From Bacillota bacterium (GTDB lineage: Bacteria > Bacillota > Clostridia > Christensenellales > SZUA-584): a DNA stretch of 5,456 nucleotides. Positions within the stretch are counted from its first letter, which is position 1. Each line of letters starts with the position of its first letter. Below, in pieces: positions 5,379-5,456 of the stretch. A model generated the notes under the pieces. The model saw only the letters and a program-made list of their open reading frames with translations. It was not told the DNA's origin and did no database searches. The stretch is from contig JAEZNC010000131.1 of assembly GCA_023441905.1 (NCBI GenBank), forward strand, positions 1 through 5,456, written 5' to 3'. The position numbers and the translations under genes were made by a program.

Positions 5379-5456
5379 TTGATACAACAAAAAAACACGC
5401 GTTTCCGCCGTGCTTTAAGGGCGTTGCTGGTCCTGCTGTTCTGGCTGGCTGTGTGG
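5379..5456 (+). CDS. N-terminus of a membrane protein, possibly ABC-transporter permease (3' partial)
   Basis: Only 26 codons lie in the window. From TTG at 5379 the product begins MIQQKNTRFRRALRALLVLL and continues with FWLAVW. A basic stretch (K5, R8, R10, R11, R14) is followed by an unbroken hydrophobic segment from about residue 15, as at the inner-membrane entry of a polytopic protein with a cytoplasmic N-terminus. The run ALLVLLFWLAVW recalls the first helix of NitT/TauT/SsuC-type binding-protein-dependent ABC permeases, but this rests on memory of similar sequences and on few residues; another membrane or exported protein is possible. The alternative ATG at 5372 opens a different frame with no hydrophobic segment (MEFDTTKKHAF) and poor RBS spacing. 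The gene is divergent from dnaE, with an extended -10 promoter upstream. Confidence 0.6.
   Translation, partial: MIQQKNTRFRRALRALLVLLFWLAVW

Noticed and set aside
5372..5456. ATG start at 5372 for the rightward gene
   Set aside because: It lies only 1 nt after GGGGAG and its frame gives no membrane or other recognisable segment; the TTG at 5379 has ideal spacing.

Overview
The window looks like chromosomal DNA of a Bacillota bacterium, most likely a member of the Clostridia. The main clues are a TRAP (MtrB) tryptophan-sensing RNA-binding protein, known chiefly from Bacillales and some Clostridia, a DnaE1-type replicase with an intact PHP domain, strong GGAGG-type ribosome binding sites, and GTG/TTG starts. 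No mobile element, CRISPR array, rRNA or tRNA was seen. The genus cannot be named from the sequence alone.

Layout. Almost everything is on the minus strand, so it reads right to left. From 5241 down to 1801 is dnaE, the alpha subunit of DNA polymerase III (1146 aa), which fills nearly two thirds of the window. After it come mtrB/TRAP (1733-1488), a 65-aa conserved small protein (1473-1276) and a YbgC/4HBT-type hotdog acyl-CoA thioesterase (1247-834). The gaps are short and each gene has its own RBS, which fits an operon. A candidate promoter lies between dnaE and mtrB. An imperfect 15-bp-arm hairpin plus T-tract (807-769) ends the group. It sits directly against the RBS of an aminoglycoside-phosphotransferase-fold kinase gene (758-1) that runs off the left edge. 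On the right, a divergent gene on the plus strand begins with TTG at 5379. Its first 26 codons encode a basic, then hydrophobic N-terminus, probably of an inner-membrane protein and possibly an ABC-transporter permease.

How the genes relate. DnaE is core replication. TRAP senses tryptophan and controls trp genes through RNA, but no TRAP target RNA is visible here. The thioesterase and kinase-like protein have no obvious link to tryptophan or replication, so the cluster looks like a housekeeping neighbourhood rather than a dedicated system. The most notable points are TRAP placed behind dnaE, a thioesterase lacking its usual catalytic aspartate, a terminator-like hairpin touching the kinase RBS, and a palindrome over the candidate dnaE -35 box. 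I found no convincing new multi-gene system.
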